Assembly: GCA_029265125.1 (NCBI GenBank) | Contig: JAJUJX010000007.1 | Location: 62,001 to 126,000 of the forward strand | Source of the DNA: Tolumonas sp008015085 | GTDB taxonomy: Bacteria; Pseudomonadota; Gammaproteobacteria; Enterobacterales; Aeromonadaceae | DNA: 64,000 nt | Reading direction: 5' to 3' | Part shown: positions 14,929 through 24,513 of the stretch, piece after piece | Numbering within the stretch: the first letter of the stretch is position 1 | Layout of the letters: the number at the start of each line of letters is the position of its first letter | Notes under the pieces: model-generated | The model's input: only the letters and a program-made list of their open reading frames with translations | What the model was told of the DNA's origin: nothing | Databases searched by the model: none | Made by a program: the position numbers and the translations under genes

Positions 14929-16572
14929 ATGCTGAAATTAACGTCACTGACATTAGCTCTGCTACTGGCGGGGTGTGTGTCTTACCAGCATCCCGAGCCT
15001 AAAGAGGCAAAGCAAACGCTGCACGATGCCCGGCAACAAAATACGTTGCAGGTTCCGGAAGCGGTACAAGCGGAATTATTACCGTCAGCCATGCCAGTGC
15101 CTGACAGTTCAACCGTGGTTAATGAACGGCGTTTTCGTGTTTCAGCGAAAGAAGTGCCGGTGCCAGAGTTTTTTGCCTCTTTGATGCAGGGTGATCGTTA
15201 CAGCATTGCGGTGCATCCCGGTGTTACGGGGTTAATCACGCTGGATTTGCGGGAAGTGACCCTGCCGGAAGCCTTGCAGACCGTGGCTGAAATGTATGGC
15301 TTTGATATACAGCGCAAGGGCAACATTTTCCATGTGTATCCGGCAGAGCTGAAAACGGAAACTTTCAGCGTGAACTATCTGATGATGACACGGCAGGGCT
15401 TATCCCGGACGGCTATCAATACCGGCGCGATCACTCAATCCGGCAATACGCAAAGCTCTTCTGTCGGCTCAGGAAATTCCGCAAATAACAACACGGCTAG
15501 CGGCAACAGCGGCAGTTCAACGGTAAACGGCACCCAGATTGATACCGATACCCGCTCTGATTTGTGGGATGAACTGCAAAAAGCACTGGTTGGTCTGGTT
15601 GGCAGTGGTGATGGGCGGGTCGTGGTGACAAACCCGCAGGCCGGATTAGTGACGGTCAAAGCGATGCCAAGTGAACTGAAGGCTGTGCGGGAGTTTTTGC
15701 AAACATCCGAAAGCCATTTGAAACGACAAGTGATACTGGAAACTAAGATTCTGGAAGTAAAACTGAACGAAGGTTACGAACAAGGTATTCAGTGGGATAA
15801 TCTCAATATCTGGAGTGGTAATAGCACCCTAACGGCAGGTTCACAGGTGGCTGTGCCGGCGACTACTAATGCCACGGGATTGGCATTGGGAGGCGGAGCC
15901 ACTTTTACGCTGACTAACGGCACCTTTGATACCGTCGTTAATCTGCTGAAAACACAGGGGGATGTGAATACCTTATCCAGCCCACGAGTCACCGCTACCA
16001 ACAACCAGAAAGCGGTTATCAAGGTAGGTAATGATGAGTATTTTGTGACCGGAATTTCATCTACGACTCAATCCAGCAGTACAACAACCTCGACCACTCC
16101 CGATATTGAATTGACTCCGTTCTTTTCCGGCATCGCGCTGGATGTGACGCCGCAGATTGATGATGAGAAAAATGTGTTGCTGCATGTACATCCGTCCGTG
16201 ATTGATATCACCCAGCAGGATAAACAGATCGATCTGTCCGGGCTGAACGGCAGTTCAGCATCCAGCGTAGTCTCATTACCCATGGCGTTCAGCAATATCC
16301 GAGAGTCCGATACGGTAGTGCAGGCCAAATCCGGTGACATCATTGTGATTGGCGGGCTGATGAAAACTAATAAAGAACAGCTGGTCACAAAAGTTCCATG
16401 GCTGGGGGATATTCCGGGTGTGGGCGAGCTGTTTACCAACAAAAAGGATGTCACCAGTAAAACAGAGCTGGTCATTATGCTGAAACCTCAGGTCGTGGAT
16501 GCCGATACCTGGCAGCAGCAGCTTCAGCGTTCTGAACAGTTGCTGGATAAGTGGTATCCATCAGAGAGGTAA
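14929..16572 (+). CDS. mshL: MSHA secretin MshL
   Basis: MshL is the outer-membrane secretin ring through which the pilus exits. The 547-residue product is a lipoprotein (LLLAGC, Cys16). Secretin N-domains follow (residues about 85-260, with VTGLITLDLREVTLPEALQ and GRVVVTNPQAGLVTVKAMPS). A Ser/Asn/Gly-rich insert lies around residues 165-205. The secretin core has VILETKILEVKLNEGYEQGI and closes with VPWLGDIPGVGELFTNKK and TELVIMLKPQVV. Both are hallmarks of the family. Confidence 0.97.
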   Translation: MLKLTSLTLALLLAGCVSYQHPEPKEAKQTLHDARQQNTLQVPEAVQAELLPSAMPVPDSSTVVNERRFRVSAKEVPVPEFFASLMQGDRYSIAVHPGVTGLITLDLREVTLPEALQTVAEMYGFDIQRKGNIFHVYPAELKTETFSVNYLMMTRQGLSRTAINTGAITQSGNTQSSSVGSGNSANNNTASGNSGSSTVNGTQIDTDTRSDLWDELQKALVGLVGSGDGRVVVTNPQAGLVTVKAMPSELKAVREFLQTSESHLKRQVILETKILEVKLNEGYEQGIQWDNLNIWSGNSTLTAGSQVAVPATTNATGLALGGGATFTLTNGTFDTVVNLLKTQGDVNTLSSPRVTATNNQKAVIKVGNDEYFVTGISSTTQSSSTTTSTTPDIELTPFFSGIALDVTPQIDDEKNVLLHVHPSVIDITQQDKQIDLSGLNGSSASSVVSLPMAFSNIRESDTVVQAKSGDIIVIGGLMKTNKEQLVTKVPWLGDIPGVGELFTNKKDVTSKTELVIMLKPQVVDADTWQQQLQRSEQLLDKWYPSER

Positions 16573-16575
16573 GTT

Positions 16576-17463
16576 GTGTATCAGTCTCACTTTGGGCTTA
16601 CGGATCTGCCGTTCACTCTGACTCCCAATACTGGTTATTATTATGGTTTGCCACCACATGAAGAAGCCTTGCAGGTATTGCGGGTGGCGCTAACCAGTGG
16701 TGAAGGTTTTATTAAGGTGACAGGAGAGGTCGGCACCGGCAAGACACTCCTGCTGCGGAAGTTTCTAAATGAACTGCCGGAGAATTATCAGGCGGCATAT
16801 CTGCCTAATCCGTGTCTGGAAGCGGATGAGTTGCGACAAGCCCTGGCGACAGAGCTGGGGCTGCAACCAGCGGGTAGCATGCTCAATCTCACGGACGCTA
16901 TTCATCACCAGCTGGTAGCGTTATGCCAGCAGGGAAAGCGCGTCGTTTTATTACTGGATGAAGCGCAGGCGCTGTCAGATGCAGCGCTGGAAGCTGTGCG
17001 GTTGTTTGGTAATCTGGAAACAGAAACCGGTAAGTTGCTGCAGGTGATTCTATTCGGCCAGCCGGAGCTGGATGTTCGCCTGGCACAGCCGCATTTGCGG
17101 CAACTGCGGCAACGGATTTCTTTTTCATACCGGCTGCGGCCATTATTACCGGCTGAAACCACGGCTTATCTTGCGTATCGGTTACAGGTTTCCGGTTATC
17201 GCGGGCTGCCTTTATTCCATGGACTGAATGCCCGTTTTCTCTGGCAAGCCAGCCGGGGGATACCGCGGCTGATTAATATTCTTGCGCATAAATGTCTGAT
17301 GCAGGCATATGGTCGTCAGCAGCTATGCGTTAGCTGGCGTGATGTGCTGCGTGCCGCACAGGATACCGAAGATGCATCGGCCCCGGTTGCATGGCGGGGC
17401 TGGAGCTTTGCGCTCCTGCTATTTATCGCTGTCTTGGCCGGAATTGGGAGCCGTTGGCTATGA
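16576..17463 (+). CDS. mshM: MSHA biogenesis ATPase MshM (ExeA-like)
   Basis: MshM is an ExeA/GspA-like AAA ATPase. The 295-residue product starts at GTG (16576) after GAGAGGT, with MYQSHFGLTDLPFTLTPNTG, Walker A GEVGTGKT (residues 50-57), Walker B VVLLLDEAQAL and the sensor region SRGIPRLINILAHKCLMQAY. A C-terminal membrane span (FALLLFIAVLAGIGSRWL) would anchor it to the inner membrane. ExeA relatives help insert the secretin through peptidoglycan. It overlaps mshN by four bases. Confidence 0.93.
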   Translation: MYQSHFGLTDLPFTLTPNTGYYYGLPPHEEALQVLRVALTSGEGFIKVTGEVGTGKTLLLRKFLNELPENYQAAYLPNPCLEADELRQALATELGLQPAGSMLNLTDAIHHQLVALCQQGKRVVLLLDEAQALSDAALEAVRLFGNLETETGKLLQVILFGQPELDVRLAQPHLRQLRQRISFSYRLRPLLPAETTAYLAYRLQVSGYRGLPLFHGLNARFLWQASRGIPRLINILAHKCLMQAYGRQQLCVSWRDVLRAAQDTEDASAPVAWRGWSFALLLFIAVLAGIGSRWL

Positions 17464-18665
17464 GCATCATCAACCGGATGTTGAAAGATCTGGAAAGCAA
17501 GTCGGCTGCGGGAGGGCTTGCGCCGATCTATCGACCTGCATCCCGTCGCATGCCGGGTTGGTTCTGGTTGGTGCTGTTATTACTGCCGCTGACGGTTTGG
17601 ATCTGGTGGCAGCCGTTGCAACAACGGTTGCATCAGACCAGCGGTCAGGGAGCGGCGACAGAACGTGCGACGGACAGGCCTGTTTCGCCCTCTGTGGTAG
17701 TGAATGCAACAACTCAGATTGCGGCTAACCCACCAGCCACATCTGCAGCCAAAATCATCCAACCAGCCGTGACCACGCAGGCGTCACCAGCGCTCTTATC
17801 CGCCAGCAGTGCGGCAGCACCACTTCAGCAGGAACAACCGGCAGGATCAGTGGCGAAAGACGCTATTGCAGCGAAAGCACAAAGCGCCACTGAACCCGCG
17901 ATAGCGGAAGAACCAGGCGGAAATGGTGACGAGTACGTCGATGCGGACAATACAACAGAAGCTGAAGGCAGCACAGATGAAATCGGTGTCAACGAAGCTG
18001 AACATGAGGCAGAAAGTACAGCCACAGAAGATAGCCTGTCTTATACCACCGAACCTGCGAATGAAATGATTGTGGAGGAGCAAAAGCTCTCTGCGGGTGA
18101 GATAGCGGCTCTGGAGCGCCGCAAATATCAGCAAGCGATGCAGCGGCGTGATAGCGAGGCCGCACAACGCGCGTTGCAACTGGTACTGGCGAATGATCCG
18201 CTGGATCTCACTAGCCGTAAGCAACTGACGGCTCTTTATTTCGGTGTAAACAAACTCGATGCCGCGCTAGCTGTGTTGCAACAAGGGCTGGTGACTTCAC
18301 CATCTAATGCTGAGCTGCGTTTACTGGCTGCCCGGATCATGCAAGCTAAAGGTGATCGCCGAGGTGCGTTGAGTTATCTGCAGGCTGTCTCACCATCCGC
18401 CGACAAAAATCTCGATTTCTATGCACTGCGCGCTGCGTTGGCGCAACAGAACGGCCAGTTTAAAGATGCCGTGTTCAGTTACCGGGCATTGACGCAGGCA
18501 GAACCCATGACAGGGCGCTGGTGGCTGGGGCTGGCAATTTCACTTGAACAGACTGGTGAAAACATGCAGGCCATACCTGCTTACAAACGCGCATTACTTG
18601 ATAACAAACTGAGTGCCGCCTCCCAAGCATTTGCGCGGCAGCGTCTGCAGTTACCGGAGCACTGA
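17460..18665 (+). CDS. mshN: MSHA biogenesis TPR protein MshN
   Basis: The 401-residue product has the MshN N-terminus MSIINRMLKDLESKS, one membrane span (GWFWLVLLLLPLTVWIWW), an Ala/Thr/Ser-rich and acidic linker of about 150 residues and a C-terminal set of TPR-like repeats (ALQLVLANDPLDLTSRKQLT, LDAALAVLQQGLVTSPSNAE, LGLAISLEQTGENMQ). It probably acts as a periplasmic scaffold linking MshM and the secretin. The ATG at 17460 overlaps the mshM stop and is preferred over an upstream in-frame start. Confidence 0.93.
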   Translation: MSIINRMLKDLESKSAAGGLAPIYRPASRRMPGWFWLVLLLLPLTVWIWWQPLQQRLHQTSGQGAATERATDRPVSPSVVVNATTQIAANPPATSAAKIIQPAVTTQASPALLSASSAAAPLQQEQPAGSVAKDAIAAKAQSATEPAIAEEPGGNGDEYVDADNTTEAEGSTDEIGVNEAEHEAESTATEDSLSYTTEPANEMIVEEQKLSAGEIAALERRKYQQAMQRRDSEAAQRALQLVLANDPLDLTSRKQLTALYFGVNKLDAALAVLQQGLVTSPSNAELRLLAARIMQAKGDRRGALSYLQAVSPSADKNLDFYALRAALAQQNGQFKDAVFSYRALTQAEPMTGRWWLGLAISLEQTGENMQAIPAYKRALLDNKLSAASQAFARQRLQLPEH

Positions 18666-18667
18666 TT

Positions 18668-20374
18668 ATGGCACAACCCCGTTTACGTCAGCGCTTAGGT
18701 GATTTACTGGTATCAGAAAACATCATCAGTGCTGAGCAGCTTGAACTGGCGCTGCAGCAACAAAAACAGCATGGCCGTAAACTAGGGGCCATGCTGATTG
18801 ATCTCGGTTTTATCGAGGAGGAACAGTTGCTGATGTTTCTGGCGCAGCAGCTGAATATTCCGTTTTTTGACCTGACAAAAATAACGATCCAACCGCAGGC
18901 GGTACAGCTGTTACCGGAAGCTTATGCACGCCGGTATCGGGCTTTAGCCGTCCATATGACGGATAAGAATGTCACGGTTGCCCTTTCTGATCCCGCAGAT
19001 TTAGCTGCGCTGGAAGCGCTGGAACAACATCTGCATCCTCGCCGGCTTGAACTCGCTGTAGCCCGTGAAAATCAGTTGCTGGAATTCTTCGACCGTCTGT
19101 ATCGCCGTACCCGCGAAATTGAAACGTTTGCCGAGCAGCTGCATCAGGAATTTGAATCTTCCGCATTTGATCTGGGCTCTGCTGATGCCATCAGTAATGA
19201 AAGTGATGCGACGGTAGTGAAGCTGCTGCGTTCATTGTTTGAGGATGCTGTACAGATGCGGGCATCGGACATTCATATCGAACCGGATGAAAAAGTTCTG
19301 CGTATCCGCCAGCGTATCGATGGCGTATTGCAGGAAAATGTGCTGAACGAAGTGCGGATCGCTCAGACGCTGGTACTGCGTCTGAAACTGGTTGCCGGGC
19401 TTGATATTTCCGAGAAACGTCTGCCTCAGGATGGCCGTTTTAACATTAAAGTCCGGGGTCATGATATCGACGTGCGTATGTCGACCATGCCAGTGCAGTA
19501 TGGTGAATCTGTCGTGATGCGATTGCTGGATCAGTCTGCCGGCTTACTGTCACTGGATCAATCCGGAATGCCACCAGATATCCTGATGCATTTCCGGCGA
19601 CAATTGCAGCGACCTCACGGCATGATCCTGGTGACCGGTCCAACCGGTAGTGGCAAAACGACGACGTTGTATGGCGCATTGTCGGAGCTGAATCAGCCAG
19701 GTACTAAAATCATCACAGCAGAAGATCCTGTCGAATACCGCCTGCCACGAGTGAGTCAGGTGCAAGTTAACCCGAAAATTGGTCTGACGTTCTCGTCGGT
19801 GTTGCGAACCACATTGCGTCAGGATCCCGATATCCTGCTGGTGGGTGAAATGCGCGATGATGAAACAGTCGAAATTGGTCTGAGAGGTGCGTTGACCGGC
19901 CATCTGGTACTAAGCACGCTGCATACCAACGATGCTATTACCAGTGCATTACGTCTGTTGGACATGGGGGCTCCAGGTTATCTGGTCGCGAGTGGTTTAA
20001 GGGCCATTGTTGCACAGCGACTAGTCCGGCGGATTTGTCCTAAATGTCGTCAGCACTATCAGCCTGATGATAGTGAGCTGGTCTGGCTACGGCATCTCTC
20101 TGGGTTGGATGTGGAGCATATTCAGTTTCAGCAGGGAATGGGTTGTCACAGTTGTAACTTCACCGGATATCAGGGACGGATTGGCGTATATGAGCTGCTC
20201 GAACTGGATATGCCAATGATGTCAGCACTGCGCAATAACGATGCCGACGGATTTGCCCGTGCAGCCAGAGAAAGCGAGATTTACCGGCCTCTGGTTCATG
20301 TCGCACTGGATTATGCCAAACAGGGTATTACATCGCTGGATGAAGTGTTACGTCTGGCCGAAGTGGTGAACTGA
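18668..20374 (+). CDS. mshE: MSHA pilus extension ATPase MshE
   Basis: MshE is the GspE/PilB-type hexameric ATPase powering pilus extension. The N-terminal domain (RLRQRLGDLLVSENIISAEQ, then LAQQLNIPFFDLTKI) is the MshEN type, which in the founding family member binds cyclic-di-GMP. Next come Walker A GPTGSGKTTT (near residue 322), the Asp box, Walker B ILLVGEMRDDETVE, the His box GHLVLSTLHTND and two CxxC pairs (CPKC near 456, CHSC near 492) of the zinc module. The length of 568 residues is normal. Cyclic-di-GMP control is inferred from the family; a GGDEF protein lies later in this window. Confidence 0.97.
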   Translation: MAQPRLRQRLGDLLVSENIISAEQLELALQQQKQHGRKLGAMLIDLGFIEEEQLLMFLAQQLNIPFFDLTKITIQPQAVQLLPEAYARRYRALAVHMTDKNVTVALSDPADLAALEALEQHLHPRRLELAVARENQLLEFFDRLYRRTREIETFAEQLHQEFESSAFDLGSADAISNESDATVVKLLRSLFEDAVQMRASDIHIEPDEKVLRIRQRIDGVLQENVLNEVRIAQTLVLRLKLVAGLDISEKRLPQDGRFNIKVRGHDIDVRMSTMPVQYGESVVMRLLDQSAGLLSLDQSGMPPDILMHFRRQLQRPHGMILVTGPTGSGKTTTLYGALSELNQPGTKIITAEDPVEYRLPRVSQVQVNPKIGLTFSSVLRTTLRQDPDILLVGEMRDDETVEIGLRGALTGHLVLSTLHTNDAITSALRLLDMGAPGYLVASGLRAIVAQRLVRRICPKCRQHYQPDDSELVWLRHLSGLDVEHIQFQQGMGCHSCNFTGYQGRIGVYELLELDMPMMSALRNNDADGFARAARESEIYRPLVHVALDYAKQGITSLDEVLRLAEVVN

Positions 20375-20375
20375 T

Positions 20376-21602
20376 ATGCCCCGTTATCATTACAAAGGCC
20401 GGGATAGTCAGGGTAAACAGATCAGTGGTGAGCAGGAAGCGCCTAATGAATTGGCTCTGGCTGAGCAATTAATGCAACGCGGTATTATGCCGACAGCGGT
20501 GACACCGGCTAAAACTACGATGTCATCAATAAATCTCAACTGGTCCTTCGCTTTCAAACCAAAGGTATCACTGGAAGAACTGGTCATGTTTACCCGCCAG
20601 ATGTATGCCCTGACCAAATCCGGTGTGCCGATTTTACGTGCAATCCACGGGCTGGCAGACAATGCCCGCAGCGAGCTGTTGCGGCAGGCGTTGATTGGTT
20701 TGAAAGATGATCTGGGCAACGGTAAACAAATCTCCGTTTCCATGCAGTCGTACCCTCAGGTATTTAATAACTTGTTTGTCGCTATCGTCAGTGTTGGGGA
20801 AAACACCGGCCGGTTGGACGATGCCTTTCTGCAACTGACGAATTATTTTGAGCTGGAAATGGAAACCCGGCGCCGGATCAAAACAGCCATGCGTTACCCG
20901 GGTTTTGTGCTGATGGCGTTGGCCGTTGCTATGGTGATCCTGAATATTTTTGTGATCCCGACTTTTGCCGGTATCTTCAGCAAATTCGGTGCCGAATTAC
21001 CGTGGGCGACCCGCGTTTTACTCGCAACCTCGTCCTTTTTTATTCACTATTGGTCGCTGTTATTGATTAGCGTACTTAGTCTGGTTTGGGGTATCCGGCG
21101 TTGGCTGAAAACCACGCATGGTGAACTGTTCTGGCATCGGTACCAACTTAAATTGCCGATTGTTGGCAGCATTTTGCAGCGAGCTCTGATGGGCCGTTTC
21201 AGCCGCAGTTTTGCCATGATGCTGCGTACTGGTGTTCCTATTAATCAGGCATTATCGCTGGTGGCTGATGCCGTCGATAATGCCTTTATTTCACAGCATA
21301 TCCGAGAAATGCGAACCGGTGTGGAGCGCGGAGAAAATCTGCTGCGAACAGCGACTAACAGCAAGTTATTTACATCATTAGTGATCCAGATGATTGCAGT
21401 GGGGGAAGAAACTGGTCAGCTCGATAATATGATGCAGGAAGTAGCTGAATATTATGAGCGGGAGGTCGACTACGACCTTAAAACCCTGACCTCCAAAATC
21501 GAACCGATCCTGATTGTGATGGTGGCGGGTCTGGTGTTGATCTTGGCGCTGGGTATCTTCACCCCGATGTGGGACATGATGCGGGTCTTTAAAGGGCAAT
21601 GA
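20376..21602 (+). CDS. mshG: MSHA platform protein MshG (GspF/PilC-like)
   Basis: MshG is the inner-membrane platform protein on which MshE acts. The 408-residue product begins RYHYKGRDSQGKQISGEQEA and has two T2SSF domains (ELVMFTRQMYALTKSGVPIL; RFSRSFAMMLRTGVPINQAL), three membrane spans and the end LALGIFTPMWDMMRVFKGQ. It begins two bases after mshE. In Vibrio and Aeromonas, mshF and mshB usually follow; here 172 AT-rich bases lead directly to the pilin. Confidence 0.96.
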   Translation: MPRYHYKGRDSQGKQISGEQEAPNELALAEQLMQRGIMPTAVTPAKTTMSSINLNWSFAFKPKVSLEELVMFTRQMYALTKSGVPILRAIHGLADNARSELLRQALIGLKDDLGNGKQISVSMQSYPQVFNNLFVAIVSVGENTGRLDDAFLQLTNYFELEMETRRRIKTAMRYPGFVLMALAVAMVILNIFVIPTFAGIFSKFGAELPWATRVLLATSSFFIHYWSLLLISVLSLVWGIRRWLKTTHGELFWHRYQLKLPIVGSILQRALMGRFSRSFAMMLRTGVPINQALSLVADAVDNAFISQHIREMRTGVERGENLLRTATNSKLFTSLVIQMIAVGEETGQLDNMMQEVAEYYEREVDYDLKTLTSKIEPILIVMVAGLVLILALGIFTPMWDMMRVFKGQ

Positions 21603-21774
21603 TCGCGCTTACGACTATTTATAAATTTTTCTGAGAAGTCCACGAAGATTTAAAACACCTAATATGCCTGAATAAAGAATTATCAGATACAATCTATACA
21701 TGAACTTTAACCAACATATTGTTATGAGTGTTGTTTGGTAACGATCGTTTGTTTGATGAATACAGGAAAGAAAT
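21603..21774 (+). promoter_or_regulatory. AT-rich region upstream of mshA (likely pilin promoter)
   Basis: These 172 bases hold no gene and are AT-rich compared with the flanking operon. The major pilin needs far more transcript than the assembly genes, so a separate promoter is expected here, but no clear -35/-10 pair was found. The mshA start has an AGGAAAGAAAT site. No remnant of mshF or mshB was seen. Confidence 0.35.
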
Positions 21775-22245
21775 ATGAAACGTAATGCAGGTTTTACACT
21801 GATTGAATTGATCATCGTGATCGTTATTCTGGGGATTCTGGCAATTACTGCTGCGCCTAAGTTTATGAATATGCAAAGCGAAGCCCGGGCATCGACTATT
21901 AATGGTATGAAAGCGACCGTTCAGTCAGCCGCTAACCTTGTATATTCCAAAGCTATTATCAAAGGTTTAGACAAAAAGACTACTGCAACTGATTTGTCAA
22001 TTGATGGTACTACTACCAATAATGTATCAACCATTTATGGTTACCCAACAGCAAATGCAGCCGGTATTAAAGTTGTGGTTTTTGATACAAACTCCACTGA
22101 ATGGACTGGCGAGGAAGTATCTGCAGATGGCGTATATTATATTTATCCAACCACAGGTGGTTCAAAAACTTGTGCAGTCACTTATAAAGCTGCAACCTCA
22201 ACGACCGCTGGGCCAACTATCGATACCGTGATTACCGGTTGCTGA
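21775..22245 (+). CDS. mshA: MSHA major pilin MshA
   Basis: The 156-residue prepilin has a six-residue leader ending in glycine and the type IV motif NAG|FTLIELIIVIVILGIL, with Glu5 of the mature protein present. The helical stem continues AITAAPKFMNMQSEARASTI, as in MshA. The variable head ends with a C-terminal disulfide loop bounded by cysteines in KTCAVTYK and VITGC. It is the only full-size pilin in the locus, so it is the best candidate for the major subunit; a separate mshB was not found. Confidence 0.92.
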   Translation: MKRNAGFTLIELIIVIVILGILAITAAPKFMNMQSEARASTINGMKATVQSAANLVYSKAIIKGLDKKTTATDLSIDGTTTNNVSTIYGYPTANAAGIKVVVFDTNSTEWTGEEVSADGVYYIYPTTGGSKTCAVTYKAATSTTAGPTIDTVITGC

Positions 22246-22259
22246 TTTTGTGAATAGCG

Positions 22260-22649
22260 ATGACCAAACCTTCAGGCTTTACTTTAGTTGAACTGGTACT
22301 GGTCATAGTCTTAATCGGGGTGCTATCGGTGACGGTGGCACCCCGTTTCTTTTCACGCTCAGGTTATGATCAGGTTGCCGTGCGTGATCAGCTTATTCAA
22401 TTGCTGCGACAGGCTCAGCTGCAAACCATGAACAGCAGTGCCGAGTGTCAGATCGTCCACTTTGCTAATAATCAAGCCTGGATACCCACAACCTCGGCCT
22501 CCTGTTCTGCAGCGACTACCGGTGAACAACTTGCGATATTTGATAACTGGGGTCGGCCGACAGCCTCTTCGGCCACATCGTTTTCGATCAGCGGCGAAAC
22601 AGCGATGACAGTTTGCATCGAGAAAGAGGGCTATATTCATGCCTGCTAG
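22260..22649 (+). CDS. mshC: MSHA minor pilin MshC
   Basis: The 129-residue product has the prepilin motif PSG|FTLVELVLVIVLIGVL, then SVTVAPRFFSRSGYDQVAVR, a GspH/MshC-like N-terminal helix. A short beta domain contains WGRPTASSATSF and ends with VCIEKEGYIHAC. Four cysteines in the head could form two disulfides. Minor pilins prime assembly or cap the pilus tip. It overlaps mshD by 11 bases. Confidence 0.88.
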   Translation: MTKPSGFTLVELVLVIVLIGVLSVTVAPRFFSRSGYDQVAVRDQLIQLLRQAQLQTMNSSAECQIVHFANNQAWIPTTSASCSAATTGEQLAIFDNWGRPTASSATSFSISGETAMTVCIEKEGYIHAC

Positions 22650-23232
22650 CTACCGGCGGTTATCGGGTTTTACGCTGATCGAGCTAGTGACTGGTATTGT
22701 TCTGTTTGCCGTCGCAATGACTCTGATTATGGGGGTATTTTTGCCGATGACTCGTCAACAGGCTCAGCCGATTTATCAGGTAAGAGCTGCTGAGTTGGGG
22801 CAGGGTATGCTGCAGGAGGTGCTTTCCCGTTCATTTGATGAAAACAGCGACCGTTCCGGCACAACGACGGCGGGTAAATACCGTTATTGCGGTGTGATCG
22901 ATGCGATGAATACTACGACGGAATACAGCACAGGTAATTGTTCATCATCCCTAGGCGCCGATTCGGGTGAAAGCAGTTATACGCAATATGATGATGTTGA
23001 TGATTTTAATGCATTCTGTAATACGCCCGTTTCCGGCAGTGTATTGGCTGGTTGGCAAGGACTGAATACCGGGCTCTACGATAATTACGAGGTTGGCGTT
23101 TGTGTTGTTAATGAACCCGCTTTGGTCAGTGAATCTGCAGGCAGAGCTGATGTTGCCAAAAAAATCACAGTGACAGTGACTACGCCAGCAGGTGAGGCGA
23201 TCCCGTTTGTCAGTTACCGGAGCAATTACTGA
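22639..23232 (+). CDS. mshD: MSHA minor pilin MshD
   Basis: The 197-residue product has a ten-residue leader and motif RLSG|FTLIELVTGIVLFAV, followed by PMTRQQAQPIYQVRAAELG and LQEVLSRSFDENSDR, typical of MshD. The acidic head (SYTQYDDVDDFNAFC) is also characteristic. Its stop overlaps the start of mshO. Confidence 0.9.
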   Translation: MPASYRRLSGFTLIELVTGIVLFAVAMTLIMGVFLPMTRQQAQPIYQVRAAELGQGMLQEVLSRSFDENSDRSGTTTAGKYRYCGVIDAMNTTTEYSTGNCSSSLGADSGESSYTQYDDVDDFNAFCNTPVSGSVLAGWQGLNTGLYDNYEVGVCVVNEPALVSESAGRADVAKKITVTVTTPAGEAIPFVSYRSNY

Positions 23233-24059
23233 TGAAGATGCGCGGGTTTACGCTGGTTGAGTTGGTTGTCGTCATTGTCGTGCTGGGGATTATCAGTAGT
23301 CTCTCATTCCGTTTTATCGGACAGACAGTACAGCTTTACAGTGACAGTACCATTCAGCAACAACGGATAGCCGAAGCCCGGTTTGTCACAGAGCGACTGA
23401 GTCGGGAAATTGCAGGTATTCACCCATTTAGCTTGCGTGATCCTTTGGCATCTGATGCAGTATATAAAGGTAAGTGCATTGAGTATATCCGACTCTCTGC
23501 GGTGGGTCCTTACCTGGGGGCTGCCGCAGGGGCAACCACGCTGACTGTGCTGGAGAATCCTCCTGATGCATTGGTTAGTGGCAGTTCTGCTATTAGTACG
23601 TCACGGCGAATATCAGTTCACACACAGGATGCGGCTGATCTGTATGCCAGCGCAGACAGTAATACGGTGAAGACAATTACAGCTTATACATCGGCGACTA
23701 AGTTGGTCACTGTGGGTTCCTCTTTTTCATCAGATTCCACAGGCAAACGCTATGTGATAGCTGATACTACCGGACCAGTCAGCTGGTGCATGTTTAATAA
23801 TCAGCTCTATCGCTACAGCAACTACAATCCAAATTATACTTTTTCATATTCCGGAAGCTGGTTTGCGGCAGAAGCTAAATCGGGTTCAGTTTATAGCAGT
23901 CTAATGGCCGAACATCTCAGTAGTACAAGTTTTTTCAGTATTATTGGCTCATCGTTAACCCATAACGCCGCCCTGGATCTCTCACTGCAGCTACTCATGG
24001 ATAGTGATGGTAATAGTCTGGCATTCAACCGGCGGATGCAGGTGAATTATGTTCCCTGA
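23232..24059 (+). CDS. mshO: MSHA minor pilin MshO
   Basis: The 275-residue product has a five-residue leader and motif KMRG|FTLVELVVVIVVLGII, then SSLSFRFIGQTVQLYSDST and ARFVTERLSREIAGI, as in MshO. It is a GspJ/PilW-like minor pilin with a long beta-rich head. It overlaps mshP by 11 bases. Confidence 0.9.
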   Translation: MKMRGFTLVELVVVIVVLGIISSLSFRFIGQTVQLYSDSTIQQQRIAEARFVTERLSREIAGIHPFSLRDPLASDAVYKGKCIEYIRLSAVGPYLGAAAGATTLTVLENPPDALVSGSSAISTSRRISVHTQDAADLYASADSNTVKTITAYTSATKLVTVGSSFSSDSTGKRYVIADTTGPVSWCMFNNQLYRYSNYNPNYTFSYSGSWFAAEAKSGSVYSSLMAEHLSSTSFFSIIGSSLTHNAALDLSLQLLMDSDGNSLAFNRRMQVNYVP

Positions 24060-24513
24060 AGTGTCGTTGTCTCCTGTTTATTTAAAACGTCAGCAGGGCT
24101 CTATGCTGGTGGTTGCCGTTTTTGTGATCGTTGTGATGGGGTTATTGGCGACAGCACTGAGTACCGTATTTACGGCCTCTGAAACGGCTGTGAGTTATGA
24201 AGTGCTGGGTATCCGGGCTCAGGCGGCGGCTAATGCTGGCATTGAGGCGGGTTTATACCAGGTGTTGCGAAAGTCAGTGACTTGTAATCAGGTGGCGGAT
24301 AGCACGGTGACGCCAACGACAACGCTCGCTGTAACGTTAGATACCAGTACAGCAGGTTTATCTCAGTGTTCTGTGACCGTGCTGTGCGGCCAGCGCCCGG
24401 CGATCAGTGGCAGTACGGCGACCTATTTTATTCTGAACAGCACCGGAACATGTATTGCGGGTAATAACCAATTAACGGCCACCAGAACAATAAAATCAGA
24501 GGTAAAAAAATAA
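24049..24513 (+). CDS. mshP: MSHA biogenesis protein MshP (PilX-like)
   Basis: The 154-residue product has a pilin-like hydrophobic N-terminal helix (QQGSMLVVAVFVIVVMGLLA) but lacks the glutamate at position 5 of the mature pilin motif, as is usual for MshP. Gln-Gly before the hydrophobic segment may still be a prepilin peptidase site. QAAANAGIEAGLYQVL follows, a PilX/GspK-type helix end. The stop codon overlaps mshQ. Confidence 0.88.
   Translation: MFPEVSLSPVYLKRQQGSMLVVAVFVIVVMGLLATALSTVFTASETAVSYEVLGIRAQAAANAGIEAGLYQVLRKSVTCNQVADSTVTPTTTLAVTLDTSTAGLSQCSVTVLCGQRPAISGSTATYFILNSTGTCIAGNNQLTATRTIKSEVKK

Noticed and set aside
21603..21774. Remnant of mshF or mshB between mshG and mshA
   Set aside because: No prepilin motif or residual coding pattern was found in any frame.
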